A DNA stretch of 64,000 nt from assembly GCA_041495845.1 (NCBI GenBank), contig JBGQDM010000002.1, positions 1 through 64,000 on the forward strand, read 5' to 3'. Position numbers and translations under genes: made by a program. This stretch comes from JBGQDM01 sp041495845 (GTDB lineage: Bacteria; Acidobacteriota; Terriglobia; Terriglobales; Acidobacteriaceae). Of this stretch, positions 50,092 through 61,000 are shown one piece after another. Each line of letters starts with the position of its first letter. Positions within the stretch are counted from its first letter, which is position 1. The notes under the pieces were generated by a model. It was not told where the DNA came from. It ran no database searches and saw nothing but the letters and a program-made list of their open reading frames with translations.

Positions 50092-51234
50092 TTGTCTCCA
50101 GTTGAAACCAGTTCCTCGGTGCCTACCAAGACTGCGCTGAACGCGGTTCATCGGCAGATGGGCGCCAAGATGGTGGACTTCAACGGTTGGGACATGCCCG
50201 TGGAATATCCCAGCTCGGGGGGTCTGATCGCGGAACACCTCGCTGTGCGCCGCGGCGTCGGCCTGTTTGACGTGAGCCACATGGGCGACATCCGCCTCGC
50301 GGGGCCGCAAGCGCTGGCTGCGGTGCAGCATATTTCCATGAACGATGCCTCCCGGCTGGCCGTGGGACAGGCGCAGTATTCCGCCTTGCTCTATCCCGCG
50401 GGCACGTTTGTGGATGACGTGGTGGTGCACCGGCTCGGGGAAGAGGAGTACCTGCTGGTGATCAACGCGGGCACCCGCGAAAAGGATTTCAACTGGGTAC
50501 GCGACCACACCCGCGACTTTGACTGCCGGGTGGAAAATCTCAGCGACGACTTTACTCAGATTGCCGTGCAGGGGCCGAAGGCGCACCTGGTGTTGCAGAA
50601 GCTGACCGACGCCGACCTGGCGAAAGTGAAATTCTACTGGGTGACGCGCGGAACCCTGTGCGGGCTGAAGGACATCCTGATTGCGCGCACTGGTTATACC
50701 GGGGAAGATGGCTTCGAGGTTTATATTCCCGCGGATGCAGCCACCAGCGCCAGAGTGTGGAACGAAATTCTGACGACGGGGAAAGAATATGGTGCGGTGG
50801 CTTGCGGGCTGGGGGCGCGGAATACGCTGCGTCTGGAAGCCAAGCTGCCCCTTTACGGCCACGAGATTTCGGACACGATCAATGTGTGGGAAGCCGGACT
50901 CGATCGCTTCTGCAAAATGGACAAGCCGGAATTTGTAGGACGAGCTGCTCTGGAGCAGGCAAGGGCAGCCGGGGTGAAGCGGACGTTGGTCGGTCTGGAG
51001 ATGATTGAACGCGGGATCGCGCGCGACGGCTATAAGGTGCGCGACGCCCAGGGAACTGAGATCGGCGCGGTGACCAGCGGCTCGCCCGCGCCGTTCCTAA
51101 AGAAGAACATTGCGCTGGCGTATGTGCCGCTAGAGCGTTCAGCCTTGGGGACAACACTGCAGGTAGACATTCGTGGCCAGGGAGTGAAAGCCCAAGTGGT
51201 AGCCACGCCGTTTTACAAGAAGCCGAAGAGTTGA
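50092..51234 (+). CDS. gcvT: Glycine cleavage system T protein (aminomethyltransferase)
   Basis: 380 residues from a TTG at 50092 (GAGG five bases upstream); GTG at 50119 is an alternative. Conserved MGAKMVDFNGWDMPVEYPS, GLFDVSHMGD, NAGTREKDFNWV, GYTGEDGFEVY and ARNTLRLEAKLPLYGHEI. It transfers the lipoyl-bound aminomethyl group to tetrahydrofolate, forming 5,10-methylene-THF and ammonia. First gene of gcvT-gcvH-gcvPA-gcvPB; lpd is not in the window. Confidence 0.95.
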   Translation: MSPVETSSSVPTKTALNAVHRQMGAKMVDFNGWDMPVEYPSSGGLIAEHLAVRRGVGLFDVSHMGDIRLAGPQALAAVQHISMNDASRLAVGQAQYSALLYPAGTFVDDVVVHRLGEEEYLLVINAGTREKDFNWVRDHTRDFDCRVENLSDDFTQIAVQGPKAHLVLQKLTDADLAKVKFYWVTRGTLCGLKDILIARTGYTGEDGFEVYIPADAATSARVWNEILTTGKEYGAVACGLGARNTLRLEAKLPLYGHEISDTINVWEAGLDRFCKMDKPEFVGRAALEQARAAGVKRTLVGLEMIERGIARDGYKVRDAQGTEIGAVTSGSPAPFLKKNIALAYVPLERSALGTTLQVDIRGQGVKAQVVATPFYKKPKS

Positions 51235-51239
51235 TGTCA

Positions 51240-51260
51240 GCTAGCAGCTAGCAGCTGAAA
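51240..51260. repeat. Heptamer repeat, half-element (copy 3)
   Basis: CAGCTAG-CAGCTAG-CAGCTGAAAG lies between gcvT and gcvH. It is built of the same heptamer as copies 1 and 2 but has one arm only, and its end AAAGGGA serves as the gcvH ribosome-binding site. Confidence 0.5.
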
Positions 51261-51272
51261 GGGAACGCACTC

Positions 51273-51662
51273 ATGAGCTATCCGAACGATCGCAAGTATA
51301 CGAAAGAGCACGAGTGGATCAAGGTTGAAGGCAACGCCGCGACCATCGGCATTACGCACCATGCGCAAGAGTCGCTGGGCGACATTGTGTTCGTGGATCT
51401 GCCGAAGCCGGGCGGGGAAATTATTTCCGGCAAGACATTTGGCTCGGTGGAGTCGGTGAAGGCGGTATCGGATTTGTTTGCCCCTGCCTCGGGTACGGTA
51501 ACTGCGGTGAATGATGCGCTCGCCACCGCACCGGAGACGGTGAACAAAGACGCGCACGGCGCCTGGATGCTGAAGGTGACGCTGAAGGACGTGGGCGAAT
51601 TGACGAGCCTGCTCTCCGCCGCCGACTACGAGAAATTTGTGGCCGAGGAAGCTGGGCATTGA
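51273..51662 (+). CDS. gcvH: Glycine cleavage system H protein
   Basis: 129 residues. Lipoyl-domain signature with the target Lys in GSVESVKAVSDLFAP (about residue 60). Carries the aminomethyl group between P, T and L proteins on a lipoyl arm. Start ATG at 51273 has AAAGGGA upstream. Confidence 0.97.
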   Translation: MSYPNDRKYTKEHEWIKVEGNAATIGITHHAQESLGDIVFVDLPKPGGEIISGKTFGSVESVKAVSDLFAPASGTVTAVNDALATAPETVNKDAHGAWMLKVTLKDVGELTSLLSAADYEKFVAEEAGH

Positions 51663-51836
51663 AAGTCAGCTGCCGCGGAGAAGAAGCAACCACAGCCTGG
51701 CGGGGCGAAAGCTTTGGCACCGGCGGGTACGACACGGCTCACCAACCGGTGTAATTTTGCACACCGCACAAACCCGCTGCGCAGTTTAAGATTCCAACTG
51801 ACCCGAAGCCACATCTAAATCAGGTTCAAAGCCCCT

Positions 51837-53213
51837 ATGCGCTATTTACCGAAGTCTCCTGCCGACCGCGAGGCCATGTGTAAGGCGATCGGTGTGAAAT
51901 CCAGCGACGACCTTTTTGCGCCGATCCCTGCGGAATTTCGATTGGCACGCGACCTCAAAGTTCCGCGACAGATGGCGGAAGTTGAGATCATGGACTGGTT
52001 TCAGCAGCGTTCGCGCGAGAATGGGGAAGGCTACACCGTGTTCCTCGGAGCGGGCGCTTACCACCATTACCGGCCCGTGGTGATCGACGCGCTGGTGTCG
52101 CGAGGCGAATTTCTGACCTCCTACACTCCCTACCAGGCGGAGATTTCGCAGGGTACGCTGCAAGCCATTTTTGAATTTCAAACGATGATTTGTGAACTGA
52201 CCGGCATGGATGTCGCCAATGCTTCCATGTATGACGGTTCCACGGCGGCGGCGGAAGCCATCATGATGGCGGTGCGGTTGACCGGTCGCAACCGCGCCGT
52301 GCTGGCGCGGTCCGTGCATCCCGAATATCGTGAAGTCATCGGCACCTACGCCACCCACCAGGGACTGCCGCTAACCAACGTGGGCTTTGGGGAGAACGGC
52401 CGCGTGGATATGGCCGCGCTGGAGAAAGCGATTACACCGGACACGGCGTGTGTGCTGATCCAGTCGCCGAATTTCTTCGGCACGATTGAAGATGTGGCCG
52501 CGCTGGCCGACCTGGCGCACCGCCACGGCGCACTCCTGGTGGTGTCGATTGCAGAGGCGATTTCGCTGGGCATTGTGAATCCCCCGCGCGAGGCTGACAT
52601 TGTGGCCATGGAGGCGCAATCGTTCGGTGTGCCGCTGGGATTTGGCGGCCCCTACTGCGGCGTGTTGGCCACGCGCGAGAAGAACATCCGGCAGATGCCG
52701 GGACGCTTGGCCGGGCAGACCGTGGATCGGAAAGGCAAGCGCGGATTTGTGCTCACCCTAGCCACGCGCGAGCAGCACATCCGCCGCGAGAAGGCCACCT
52801 CGAACATCTGTACTAACCAGGCGCTGGTGGCGCTGATGGCGACCATCTTCATGACTGTGTATGGCCGCGTGGGCCTGCGCGAACTGGCTAAACAGAATCT
52901 GGCCAAGGCAGCCTATGCGGTCGGGCACTTTGGCAAAGAAGCCAAAGTGCTGTTTTCCGGCGCGCCGCGTTTCCATGAATTTGTGATGCAAACCCAGGAA
53001 GATGCCAGTGTGATCAACAGCCGCCTGCTGGGACATCGCATTGTGGGCGGACTGCCACTGAAGCGTTTCTATCCGGAACTGGGGAACGCCTCGTTGTGGT
53101 GCTGCACCGAGATGACGCCCCGCAGCGCTGTCGACACCGCGTGCGGATTGCTCTCCGAATTTGAAGAGACGGCGAAAACCAGCGAACCGCGCATGCAGGA
53201 GGCGACGCGATGA
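51837..53213 (+). CDS. gcvPA: Glycine dehydrogenase (decarboxylating) subunit 1
   Basis: 458 residues: the N-terminal half of a split P protein ([65 protein letters not shown]). It forms the heterotetramer with GcvPB that decarboxylates glycine. The 174-base gap behind gcvH shows no gene. Its stop overlaps the gcvPB start by four bases. Confidence 0.96.
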   Translation: MRYLPKSPADREAMCKAIGVKSSDDLFAPIPAEFRLARDLKVPRQMAEVEIMDWFQQRSRENGEGYTVFLGAGAYHHYRPVVIDALVSRGEFLTSYTPYQAEISQGTLQAIFEFQTMICELTGMDVANASMYDGSTAAAEAIMMAVRLTGRNRAVLARSVHPEYREVIGTYATHQGLPLTNVGFGENGRVDMAALEKAITPDTACVLIQSPNFFGTIEDVAALADLAHRHGALLVVSIAEAISLGIVNPPREADIVAMEAQSFGVPLGFGGPYCGVLATREKNIRQMPGRLAGQTVDRKGKRGFVLTLATREQHIRREKATSNICTNQALVALMATIFMTVYGRVGLRELAKQNLAKAAYAVGHFGKEAKVLFSGAPRFHEFVMQTQEDASVINSRLLGHRIVGGLPLKRFYPELGNASLWCCTEMTPRSAVDTACGLLSEFEETAKTSEPRMQEATR

Positions 53214-54694
53214 CCATGACCCGCAAAGCCACGCGGCACGTGAATCAAAATGAAGGCTTGATCTTTGAAAAATCGTCGCCGGGAAAATCTGCGTGGCGAT
53301 TGCCCCCGCTGGATGTGCCCGAGGTGGATGCGGAAAAACTGCTGGGCGCGGCGGTCCGGAAAGATCTGGGCCAGATGCCGGAAGTGAGCGAGATCGAAAT
53401 CATCCGCCACTTTACGCGGCTCTCCACCTGGAACTATGCCATTGATTTGGGCATGTATCCGCTGGGTTCGTGCACCATGAAGTACAACCCGCGAGTCAAC
53501 GAGGTGGTGGTACGGATGGACCGGCTGGCTAATGCGCATCCATATCAGCCGGAGAAGATTTCACAAGGCGCGCTGCAGATTCTGAAAACGCTGAGCGACT
53601 GCCTGCTCGAAATTACAGGCATGGACGCGATCACGTTGCAGCCCGCGGCGGGGGCCCAGGGTGAGATGACGGGCCTGCTGATGGTCCGGGCCTATCACCA
53701 GGCCCAGGGCAACGCGCGCAAGAAAGTTCTAATTCCAGATTCAGCGCACGGAACGAACCCGGCGACGGCAGCCATGGTTGGTTACGCTGTGGAAAACCTC
53801 AAATCAAATGACCGCGGCATGGTGGACGTGGCGGCGCTGGCGGCGCAGATGAACGAAGATGTGGCCGCGCTGATGCTCACCAATCCCAATACGCTGGGCG
53901 TGTTTGAGCAGGAGATCCACAAGATTGCTGACTTGATGCACGCCAAAGGCGGGCTGCTCTACATGGATGGCGCCAACATGAATGCCTTGGTGGGCAAGGC
54001 GCGTCCCGGGGATTTTGGCGTGGATGTGATGCACCTCAACCTGCACAAAACGTTTTCCACGCCGCATGGTGGGGGCGGTCCGGGTTCAGGACCGGTGGCG
54101 GTGAAGAAAGGCCTGGAACCGTTTTTGCCCGCGCCGGTGGTGATTACGAAAGCGGATGGCACGCTCGGCTTCGAATACAACCGGCCGCAAACTGTGGGCC
54201 GCGTGCGCGCGTTTTACGGAAACTTTGGCATGTTCGTGCGGGCCCTGGCCTACATCTTCGCCAACGGGCCGGACGGTCTGCGGCAAACCACGGAAGATGC
54301 GGTGCTCAATGCGAACTACATTCGCAAAGGGCTGGAGGGTGCGTTCGATCTGCCCTACCAGACACCTTCCATGCACGAGGTGGTATTCAGCGACAAGCTG
54401 CAGCTCAAGAATGGCATTCGCACCATGGACCTGGCCAAGCGGCTGATTGATTACGGGTTCCATCCCTATACCACGGCGTTTCCGCTGATTGTGCCGGGTG
54501 CGCTCATGATTGAGCCGACGGAAAGCGAATCGAAGGAGGAACTCGATCTGTTCATCGAGGCGATGCGGGCGATTGCGAAAGAAGCGGAAGAAGAGCCGCA
54601 GAAAGTGCTGGACGCGCCGCACTCAACCCGAGTGGCGCGGCTGGATGAGACCTTGGCAGCGCGCAAGCCGGTGCTCCGCTGGAAGCCGCAGTGA
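53210..54694 (+). CDS. gcvPB: Glycine dehydrogenase (decarboxylating) subunit 2
   Basis: 494 residues: the C-terminal half of the split P protein, with the PLP-binding Lys in [20 protein letters not shown] and [18 protein letters not shown] at 53210 overlaps the gcvPA TGA. Strong terminator at 54716-54754 ends the operon. Confidence 0.97.
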   Translation: MTMTRKATRHVNQNEGLIFEKSSPGKSAWRLPPLDVPEVDAEKLLGAAVRKDLGQMPEVSEIEIIRHFTRLSTWNYAIDLGMYPLGSCTMKYNPRVNEVVVRMDRLANAHPYQPEKISQGALQILKTLSDCLLEITGMDAITLQPAAGAQGEMTGLLMVRAYHQAQGNARKKVLIPDSAHGTNPATAAMVGYAVENLKSNDRGMVDVAALAAQMNEDVAALMLTNPNTLGVFEQEIHKIADLMHAKGGLLYMDGANMNALVGKARPGDFGVDVMHLNLHKTFSTPHGGGGPGSGPVAVKKGLEPFLPAPVVITKADGTLGFEYNRPQTVGRVRAFYGNFGMFVRALAYIFANGPDGLRQTTEDAVLNANYIRKGLEGAFDLPYQTPSMHEVVFSDKLQLKNGIRTMDLAKRLIDYGFHPYTTAFPLIVPGALMIEPTESESKEELDLFIEAMRAIAKEAEEEPQKVLDAPHSTRVARLDETLAARKPVLRWKPQ

Positions 54695-54715
54695 CCGCAG
54701 CCAGTGAAAATGAAA

Positions 54716-54754
54716 AAGGGGGCGGGTGTCTTACCCCGCCCCCTTCACTTTTTT
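54716..54754. terminator. Strong Rho-independent terminator of the gcv operon
   Basis: AAGGGGGCGGG, loop TGTCTTAC, CCCGCCCCCTT (11-bp stem), followed by CAC and six T. The 5' A-run makes it usable in the minus direction too, for the convergent gene at 54772. Confidence 0.85.
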
Positions 54755-54771
54755 CCAATCTGTTCGCAGTT

Positions 54772-55314
54772 TTATTTCTCGGTCAGTTCCACGACCGCGC
54801 GCGTCCGCTCCCAATCCAGATACATGTGGCACCCGTTGCCCATTTCATGGAAGCTGACGGTGAAGTTTTCCACGGGCGCGTCCAGCGTGCTGGTGGACAT
54901 GTCAAAGCGGGCTAGGTCCTGCGCGCCGTCGTACTTCGTGCCCCACTGCCCGGTCTCCTTGTTGAGAATCAGTTTCCAGCCGCTTTCGCCGGGCAGCGTG
55001 AAGAGTGTGTATTTGCCGGCCGGAACCGCAGTCCCGCCGATGCTGAGATTCGCGGTGGTGACGAAGCTGGTCGCTTCGTTGGCGCCGGTGCGCCACACCT
55101 GACCAAAGGGAACCAGACCACCGTAGATCTTGCGACCCTTGGCGCGCGGGCTGGAGTAGTCAATCTGAATGCTCTTGCCGTCGGTGAATTTACAGGCCGC
55201 GGAAGCTGGCGGCGATGGGCGCTTGGTTTTGTCCTGGCCCATGCTCATCTGCGCCACGACCACTACAGCGATGGCGAGAAAGGGAATTGTGAGAAGGGCG
55301 ATGCGAAGTTTCAT
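54772..55314 (-). CDS. Secreted DUF2911 protein
   Basis: 180 residues: signal peptide (LLTIPFLAIAVVVVAQ), then the DUF2911 pattern IQIDYSSPRAKGRKIYGGLV, WRTGANEATSFVTTANLSIG and PAGKYTLFTLPGESGWKLIL. AAGGAG lies six bases before the ATG. DUF2911 proteins occur in Bacteroidota and Acidobacteriota without known function. Periplasmic. The 55315-55552 gap contains no gene I can support. Confidence 0.9.
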   Translation of the reverse strand: MKLRIALLTIPFLAIAVVVVAQMSMGQDKTKRPSPPASAACKFTDGKSIQIDYSSPRAKGRKIYGGLVPFGQVWRTGANEATSFVTTANLSIGGTAVPAGKYTLFTLPGESGWKLILNKETGQWGTKYDGAQDLARFDMSTSTLDAPVENFTVSFHEMGNGCHMYLDWERTRAVVELTEK

Positions 55315-55552
55315 TTTGTCTCCTTAAGATTTTTCTCTTCGGGCCCGAGTTGCGCCCGGGATCTACTACACGAAACTTGTTTCGGCCAATCCGCTGACCT
55401 GCCCAGTCATAGACGCGCGAGCCGGGAAAAAGTTAGAGGCGGTGCGGACTGCGATTGCTGGATGCAGACATGCTAACGGTTTGTTCCGGAATCCTCAACT
55501 GGCGAGCAAACAGGGTGTGATCCGCAAGGGGGGCGCTTCTCTCCCGATCTGG

Positions 55553-56800
55553 TCAGGCCTGCGCGGGATCCGTTCTAGCGCGGAAGAGGGAAAACTGACC
55601 CAGGACGCACTCCCGGACGACTCGAGGCAAAGCGCTGCGGACGCGGCCGCGGAGATCGAGATAGCTCTGCGATCCGGCAAAGAGATCTTGCAGCAGGCCG
55701 CGCATGGTGGTGCTGCGGGCAGCCATCTGCAACATACGTTCGATGACCGTGCCGCCCCAGAATTTTCCGTGGTAGAAGCGCTCGGCGTAGCGTGAGGCGG
55801 CGATGAGGTCGGGGAGAAAATCGCCGCGGACTAGGTCAGGATAGGACTCGGGTTGACCGCCAAGCAGCGAGTCAGCGAGCAGGTCGGCGGAGCAGAGCGC
55901 GTAGTAGAGACCTTCACCGGTGACGGGGTCAACAAATCCGGCGGCGTCCCCGGTGAACGCCCAACCGGGACCGGAGAAAGCTGCGTGCTCAAGCGTCGAG
56001 GTGCGGAGGGTGGGGATGAGATGGGCATAGACGGAACCGCTGCGCCAGTCGAGATTTTCGGCGTCGAGAAAGTTTTCCAGGATGCGGCGAAGATCGGCGG
56101 TCGAGCCTTGGGCCAGTCGTCCGCAAATGCCGGCGGAGAAATGGTCGGAGCGCGGGAAGAGCCAGGCGTAGCCCTCGAGGTCAGGGAAGAAGCGGACGGT
56201 GAGTTTGCGGGCGGTGCCGGGGATGAAGTATCCGACGGCGGTCATGAGATCGCCGGGTGCGAAGGGCTGAGTGAATTGGGCACGGAAGGGATTGCGGGCA
56301 CCGGCGGCGACGATGACAAAGGGGGCGTCAAAAGTGGAGTCCGGAGTGTGCAACTGCCATGCGCCCGCGCTGCCGGAAATGCGGGTGACGCGGCGCGTGA
56401 CGACTTCGGCGCCTGCCCGCTGCGCACGATCGAGCAGCAGAGCGTTAAGATCGCGGCGCGAATAAATCAGCGTCGGATCGGTGAGATGCAAGTGCAGGCG
56501 GCGGCCGGCGGGGCTGATGAGTTCGCCCTCGGCGATGACGGCGTGCGGATGTGTGGCAGCCGCCAGGAAGGGATAACGCAATAGCGTCTTGTGAGTCAAT
56601 CCGCCGCCGCAGGGTTTTTCCCAGCCCTGCTTCTCTTCGAAAACGGTGACGGAGACTCCAGCCGAGGCGAGCAGTTCCGCGGTGCGGGCGCCGGCCGGAC
56701 CCCCGCCGATGATGGCGATGGGGGCACGGCTGGCAATGGGATGTGTGTCTGGGTCCGCCATTTTCTGAAGGGTCGGTTGACCTTTCCGTGAATCCTTCAT
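55553..56800 (-). CDS. FAD-dependent oxidoreductase (geranylgeranyl-reductase family)
   Basis: 415 residues; ATG at 56800 or at 56761. Dinucleotide motif PIAIIGGGPAGARTAELLAS, then GWEKPCGGGLTHKT and the GD motif in AFTGDAAGFVDPVTGEGLYY. The fold is that of geranylgeranyl reductases and related flavin halogenase-like oxidoreductases, which saturate isoprenoid chains or act on quinone/lipid substrates. Substrate unknown. Divergent from the efflux adaptor. Confidence 0.88.
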   Translation of the reverse strand: MKDSRKGQPTLQKMADPDTHPIASRAPIAIIGGGPAGARTAELLASAGVSVTVFEEKQGWEKPCGGGLTHKTLLRYPFLAAATHPHAVIAEGELISPAGRRLHLHLTDPTLIYSRRDLNALLLDRAQRAGAEVVTRRVTRISGSAGAWQLHTPDSTFDAPFVIVAAGARNPFRAQFTQPFAPGDLMTAVGYFIPGTARKLTVRFFPDLEGYAWLFPRSDHFSAGICGRLAQGSTADLRRILENFLDAENLDWRSGSVYAHLIPTLRTSTLEHAAFSGPGWAFTGDAAGFVDPVTGEGLYYALCSADLLADSLLGGQPESYPDLVRGDFLPDLIAASRYAERFYHGKFWGGTVIERMLQMAARSTTMRGLLQDLFAGSQSYLDLRGRVRSALPRVVRECVLGQFSLFRARTDPAQA

Positions 56801-56867
56801 CTAAAGATACAATCAAAGAGTTTGGAGTGTATGGGTTCTTTTCCCGAGAGGCTCCGGATTGTCTTTT

Positions 56868-58001
56868 ATGTCTCTTTCCAGTCAAGGGGTTGGGGTTCGT
56901 GGGCCGCGAGTTTGGCGACGTGTGCTGAGCATGGCCGCGCTGGTAGCAGTGGTTGTGTGTCTGAACGCCTGCAACAAGGGCGGAGCGGCGCAGGCGGGAG
57001 GACCGGGCGATTTTGCCCTGAAGGTGAAGCTAGCCGAGGCGCAGGCGAAACCGGTCAATGAGACGACCGAGTATGTGGCGACGATCAAGTCACGGACGTC
57101 AGCTGTTCTGCAGCCGCAGGTGGAAGGTCAGATCACGCGTATTTTCGCGAAGTCGGGTGACGCCGTAAGGGCGGGCCAGGCGATCCTGCAGATTGATCCG
57201 CTGAAGCAGACAGCGACGGTGAACAGCCAGGAAGCGACGCGCAAGTTGAAGCTGGCGAACCGGGAACTGGCGCGGACGCAGTTGGAGCGGGCGCGGCAGT
57301 TGCACGCCGCGGGGGTGATCAGCAAGCAGGACCTCGATCAGGCCGAGGCGGCGTTTGCTGCGGCGCAGGCCGATGCGTCCTCGCTGGACGCGCAGGTGCG
57401 CGAGCAGGAAGCACAGCTCAAGTATTACAGCGTGACCGCGCCGTTTGATGGCGTGGTGGGCGACATTCCCGTGCATGTCGGCGACCGGGTGACGACCTCC
57501 ACGATGCTGACGACGGTGGACCAGCGCACCGGGCTGGAAGCGTACATCAACGTGCCAACGGAACGCGCACCCCTGCTGCGCATTGGCATGCCGGTGCGAG
57601 TGTTGGATGCGCTGGGCAAAGTGGTGGCGGAAACGCGAGTGACCTTCATCGCGCCGCAGGTGGACACGGCGACGCAGTCGGTGCTGGTCAAGGCAGCCGT
57701 GGACCAGGCGCGGGAAGCGCTACGGGCGGCCCAGTTTGTGCGCGCGCAAATCGTGTGGAATACCGCGCCGCGCGTTACCGTGCCGGTGACCGCGGTGTCA
57801 CGGACTAGCGGTCAGTACTTTGCCTACGTGGCGGAAGCGGGAGAGAAGGGTGGTTTGGTGGCGCGGCAACGCGCGGTCAAGCTGGGCGCGATTGTGGGCA
57901 ACGATTACGTGGTTATGGACGGCTTGCGGCCCGGGGACAAGGTAGTTGTTTCCGGGGCGCAGAACCTGGCGGACGGAATGTCAATCACCGCCGGAAGCTA
58001 G
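56868..58001 (+). CDS. RND efflux periplasmic adaptor lipoprotein
   Basis: 377 residues from the ATG at 56868. Signal peptide with lipobox LNAC (MAALVAVVVCLNACNKGG). HlyD/AcrA layout: a lipoyl half-motif (VLQPQVEGQITRIFAKSGDA, VRAGQAILQIDP), coiled-coil hairpin (about 100-165), second lipoyl half (YYSVTAPFDGVVGDIPVHVG) and a beta barrel. Lipidated by Lgt-type enzymes. Encoded 40 bases ahead of the RND pump; no outer-membrane TolC homologue follows. Confidence 0.92.
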   Translation: MSLSSQGVGVRGPRVWRRVLSMAALVAVVVCLNACNKGGAAQAGGPGDFALKVKLAEAQAKPVNETTEYVATIKSRTSAVLQPQVEGQITRIFAKSGDAVRAGQAILQIDPLKQTATVNSQEATRKLKLANRELARTQLERARQLHAAGVISKQDLDQAEAAFAAAQADASSLDAQVREQEAQLKYYSVTAPFDGVVGDIPVHVGDRVTTSTMLTTVDQRTGLEAYINVPTERAPLLRIGMPVRVLDALGKVVAETRVTFIAPQVDTATQSVLVKAAVDQAREALRAAQFVRAQIVWNTAPRVTVPVTAVSRTSGQYFAYVAEAGEKGGLVARQRAVKLGAIVGNDYVVMDGLRPGDKVVVSGAQNLADGMSITAGS

Positions 58002-58041
58002 TCCGGCCGCGGATCCAGCGGCAAAATTCAGTGGAGTGACC

Positions 58042-61000
58042 GTGGAGCAGCAGCGGGGCAGTTTCGTTGATTTCTTCATTCACCGACCGATTTTCGCGAC
58101 GGTGTGTTCGCTGATCCTGGTCATTTCGGGCGCAGTGGTCATTCCGCTTTTGCCGGTGGCGCAATACCCAGAACTGGCGCCGCCGCAAGTCACGGTGACC
58201 AGTTTTTACACTGGAGCCAATGCGCAGACGGTAGAGTCGGCGGTGACGACCCCACTGGAACAGGCGATCAACGGAGTGGAGGGCATGCGTTATATGACCT
58301 CCACCAGCGGCAACGACGGCACCAGCCAGGTGTCCGTCACTTTCAATCTGGGGCGAAACCTTGATCTGGCGGCGGTGGACGTGCAGAACCGCGTCTCCAC
58401 CGTGACGGGACGGCTGCCCAACGAAGTCAAAACCACCGGGCTGCAGATCACCAAGAACTCCGGCCAATTCATTATGGCGGTGGGGTTCTACGGCGACAAA
58501 GAGCAGTACAACGACCAGTTCATCAGCAACTATCTCGACGTCTATGTGCGAGACGCGCTGTTGCGGATTCCGGGGGTGGGCAACGTCATCATCTTCGGCG
58601 AACGCAAGTATTCGATGCGTTTGTGGCTGGATCCCTCGCGGCTGGCGGCGCGGGCGCTGACCGCTTCGGACGTGGTCAACGCCCTGCGGGATCAGAATGT
58701 TCAGATTGCGGCAGGCCAGGTGGGCGAAGCGCCCGCCCCGCCGAACCAGGCCTACCAGGTAAGTGTGCGCGCGGTGGGACGGCTGACCGAACCTGCGGAA
58801 TTTGAAAGCATCATCCTGAAATCCTCAGGCGGCACGCTGGTGCGGTTGCGCGATGTCGGCCGCGCGGAACTCGGGGCGGAGAACTACAGCGGCAATCTGC
58901 GTTTTAACGGGCACTCCGCGCTGGGCATCGGAGTGCAGCAGCTCTCGCAGGCGAACGCGCTGGACGTGGACCGACGCGTGCGGGAAACGCTGGAGCGGTT
59001 ATCCAAGCGTTTCCCCCCCGGCATGAAATATGCCATCGCCTTCGATTCGACCACCGTGGTGGGCGAATCCATCCGCGAAGTCACCTACACGCTGCTGCTG
59101 GCGATCGTGTTCGTGATCTTGACCATGTTCCTGTTTCTCCAGGATTGGCGCAGCACGCTGATTCCAGCGGTGACGATTCCGGTGTCGCTGATCGGGACGT
59201 TTTTGTTTATCAAGCTAATGGGTTTTTCCATCAACACGCTCACGCTGTTCGGGATTACGCTGGCCACGGGACTGGTGGTGGACGACGCCATCGTGGTCAT
59301 CGAGAACATCAAGCGGCATATGGGCGAGGAGCACGTGAGTGCGCACCGGGCCGCGTCCATTGCCATGGGCGAGGTGACGGGCGCGGTGATTGCCACCTCG
59401 CTGGTGCTGGTCTCGGTGTTTGTGCCGGTGGCGTTTTTTCCGGGGACGACGGGCAAGCTCTACCAGCAATTCTCGCTCACCATCGCGTTTTCCATCCTGC
59501 TCTCGGCGTTTAACTCGCTGACGTTTACGCCCGCACTTTCGGCACTGATCCTGGAGGGGGAGAAACCGAAGACAACCGGGGTGTTCGGTTGGATTGAACG
59601 GCAACTGCGCTGGATCACACACACCTACCGGACATCAGCGGAAAAAGCGTTGCGCTGGAAATACGCGCTGATCGCAGTTTTCTTTCTTGGCCTGGGCGTG
59701 ACGTACTGGATCTTTACCCAGGTGCCGCGGTCGTTTGTGCCGGACGAAGACCAGGGATGGTTCATCATCAACGTGCAAGGGCCAGAGGGTGCGTCGCTGG
59801 ATTACACCACCCGAGTGATGGGCCAGGTGGAGGCGGAACTGGCGAAAGAGAAGGACATCCTGGCGGCGTTCAGCGTGGCGGGGTTCAGTTTTGCAGGATC
59901 AAGTCCGAACCGGGGGCTGGTGTTCATCAATATGAAGCCGACGGCCGAGCGGCGTGGCCAAGAACATTCGGCGGAGTCGATCATCAACCGGTTGCGCGGA
60001 CCCCTGTTGAGCATCTCGTCGGCGACCGTAATTCCATTTTCGCCGCCGCCCATCAATGGCGTGGGGGCGTTCGGCGGGTTCCAGTTTGAATTGCAGGACC
60101 AGAGTGGAAACACGCTGGATGCCTTGTACAGCGCCAGCCGCGACCTGGTGAAACAGGGAAACGCTCGGCCGGAACTGCGCGGACTGTTCAGCGCTTTCAC
60201 CGCCAACGATCCCCAATTTGTGGTGAATCTGGACCGCGAGAAGGCGCGCACCTTGCAGGTGCCGTTGAGCCAGATCAGTGACGCCATGCAGATTTACATG
60301 GGTTCGGCCTACGTGAACGATTTCGATTTCAACAACCGCAGCTACCGAGTGTATGTCCAGGCGGACAAGCAGTTCCGGTCGGCACCGCAGGATATCAAGC
60401 AGTTCTACGTGCGGTCCGACACCGGCGCGATGATTCCGCTGGACAATCTGGTGAAGGTGACGGAGCAAACCACGCCGCAGGTGATCAGCCATTACAACCT
60501 CTACCGGTCAGCGGAGATCAACGGGGTGGCGGCGCCGGGATATAGCTCCGGGCAGGCGATTGCTGCCATGGAAGACCTGGCGCACAAGACTTTGCCGGGA
60601 GGAATGACTTATTCCTGGTCGGGGTTGTCGCTGGAAGAGATTGAGTCGGGCGGGCAGTCCCTGGCGCTGTTTGGGCTGGGACTGGTGTTTGTCTACCTGA
60701 CACTGGCGGCGCAGTATGAAAGCTTTGTGCTGCCTTTCATCATTCTGCTGGGCGTGCCCATGGCCATGTTGGGCGCGCTCGGAGCGCAGTCGCTGCGCGG
60801 CCTGGAGAACGATGTCTACTGCCAGATCGGGCTGGTGATGCTGATTGGGCTGGCCAGCAAGAACGGAATTCTGATTGTGGAGTTTGCGGAACAGTTGCGG
60901 CGGAAAGGAATGAGCGTTCCGCAGGCTGCGGTAGAAGCGGCGCGTATCCGGCTGCGGCCGATCTTGATGACGTCGTTTGCGTTTATTTTGGGCGTGCTAC

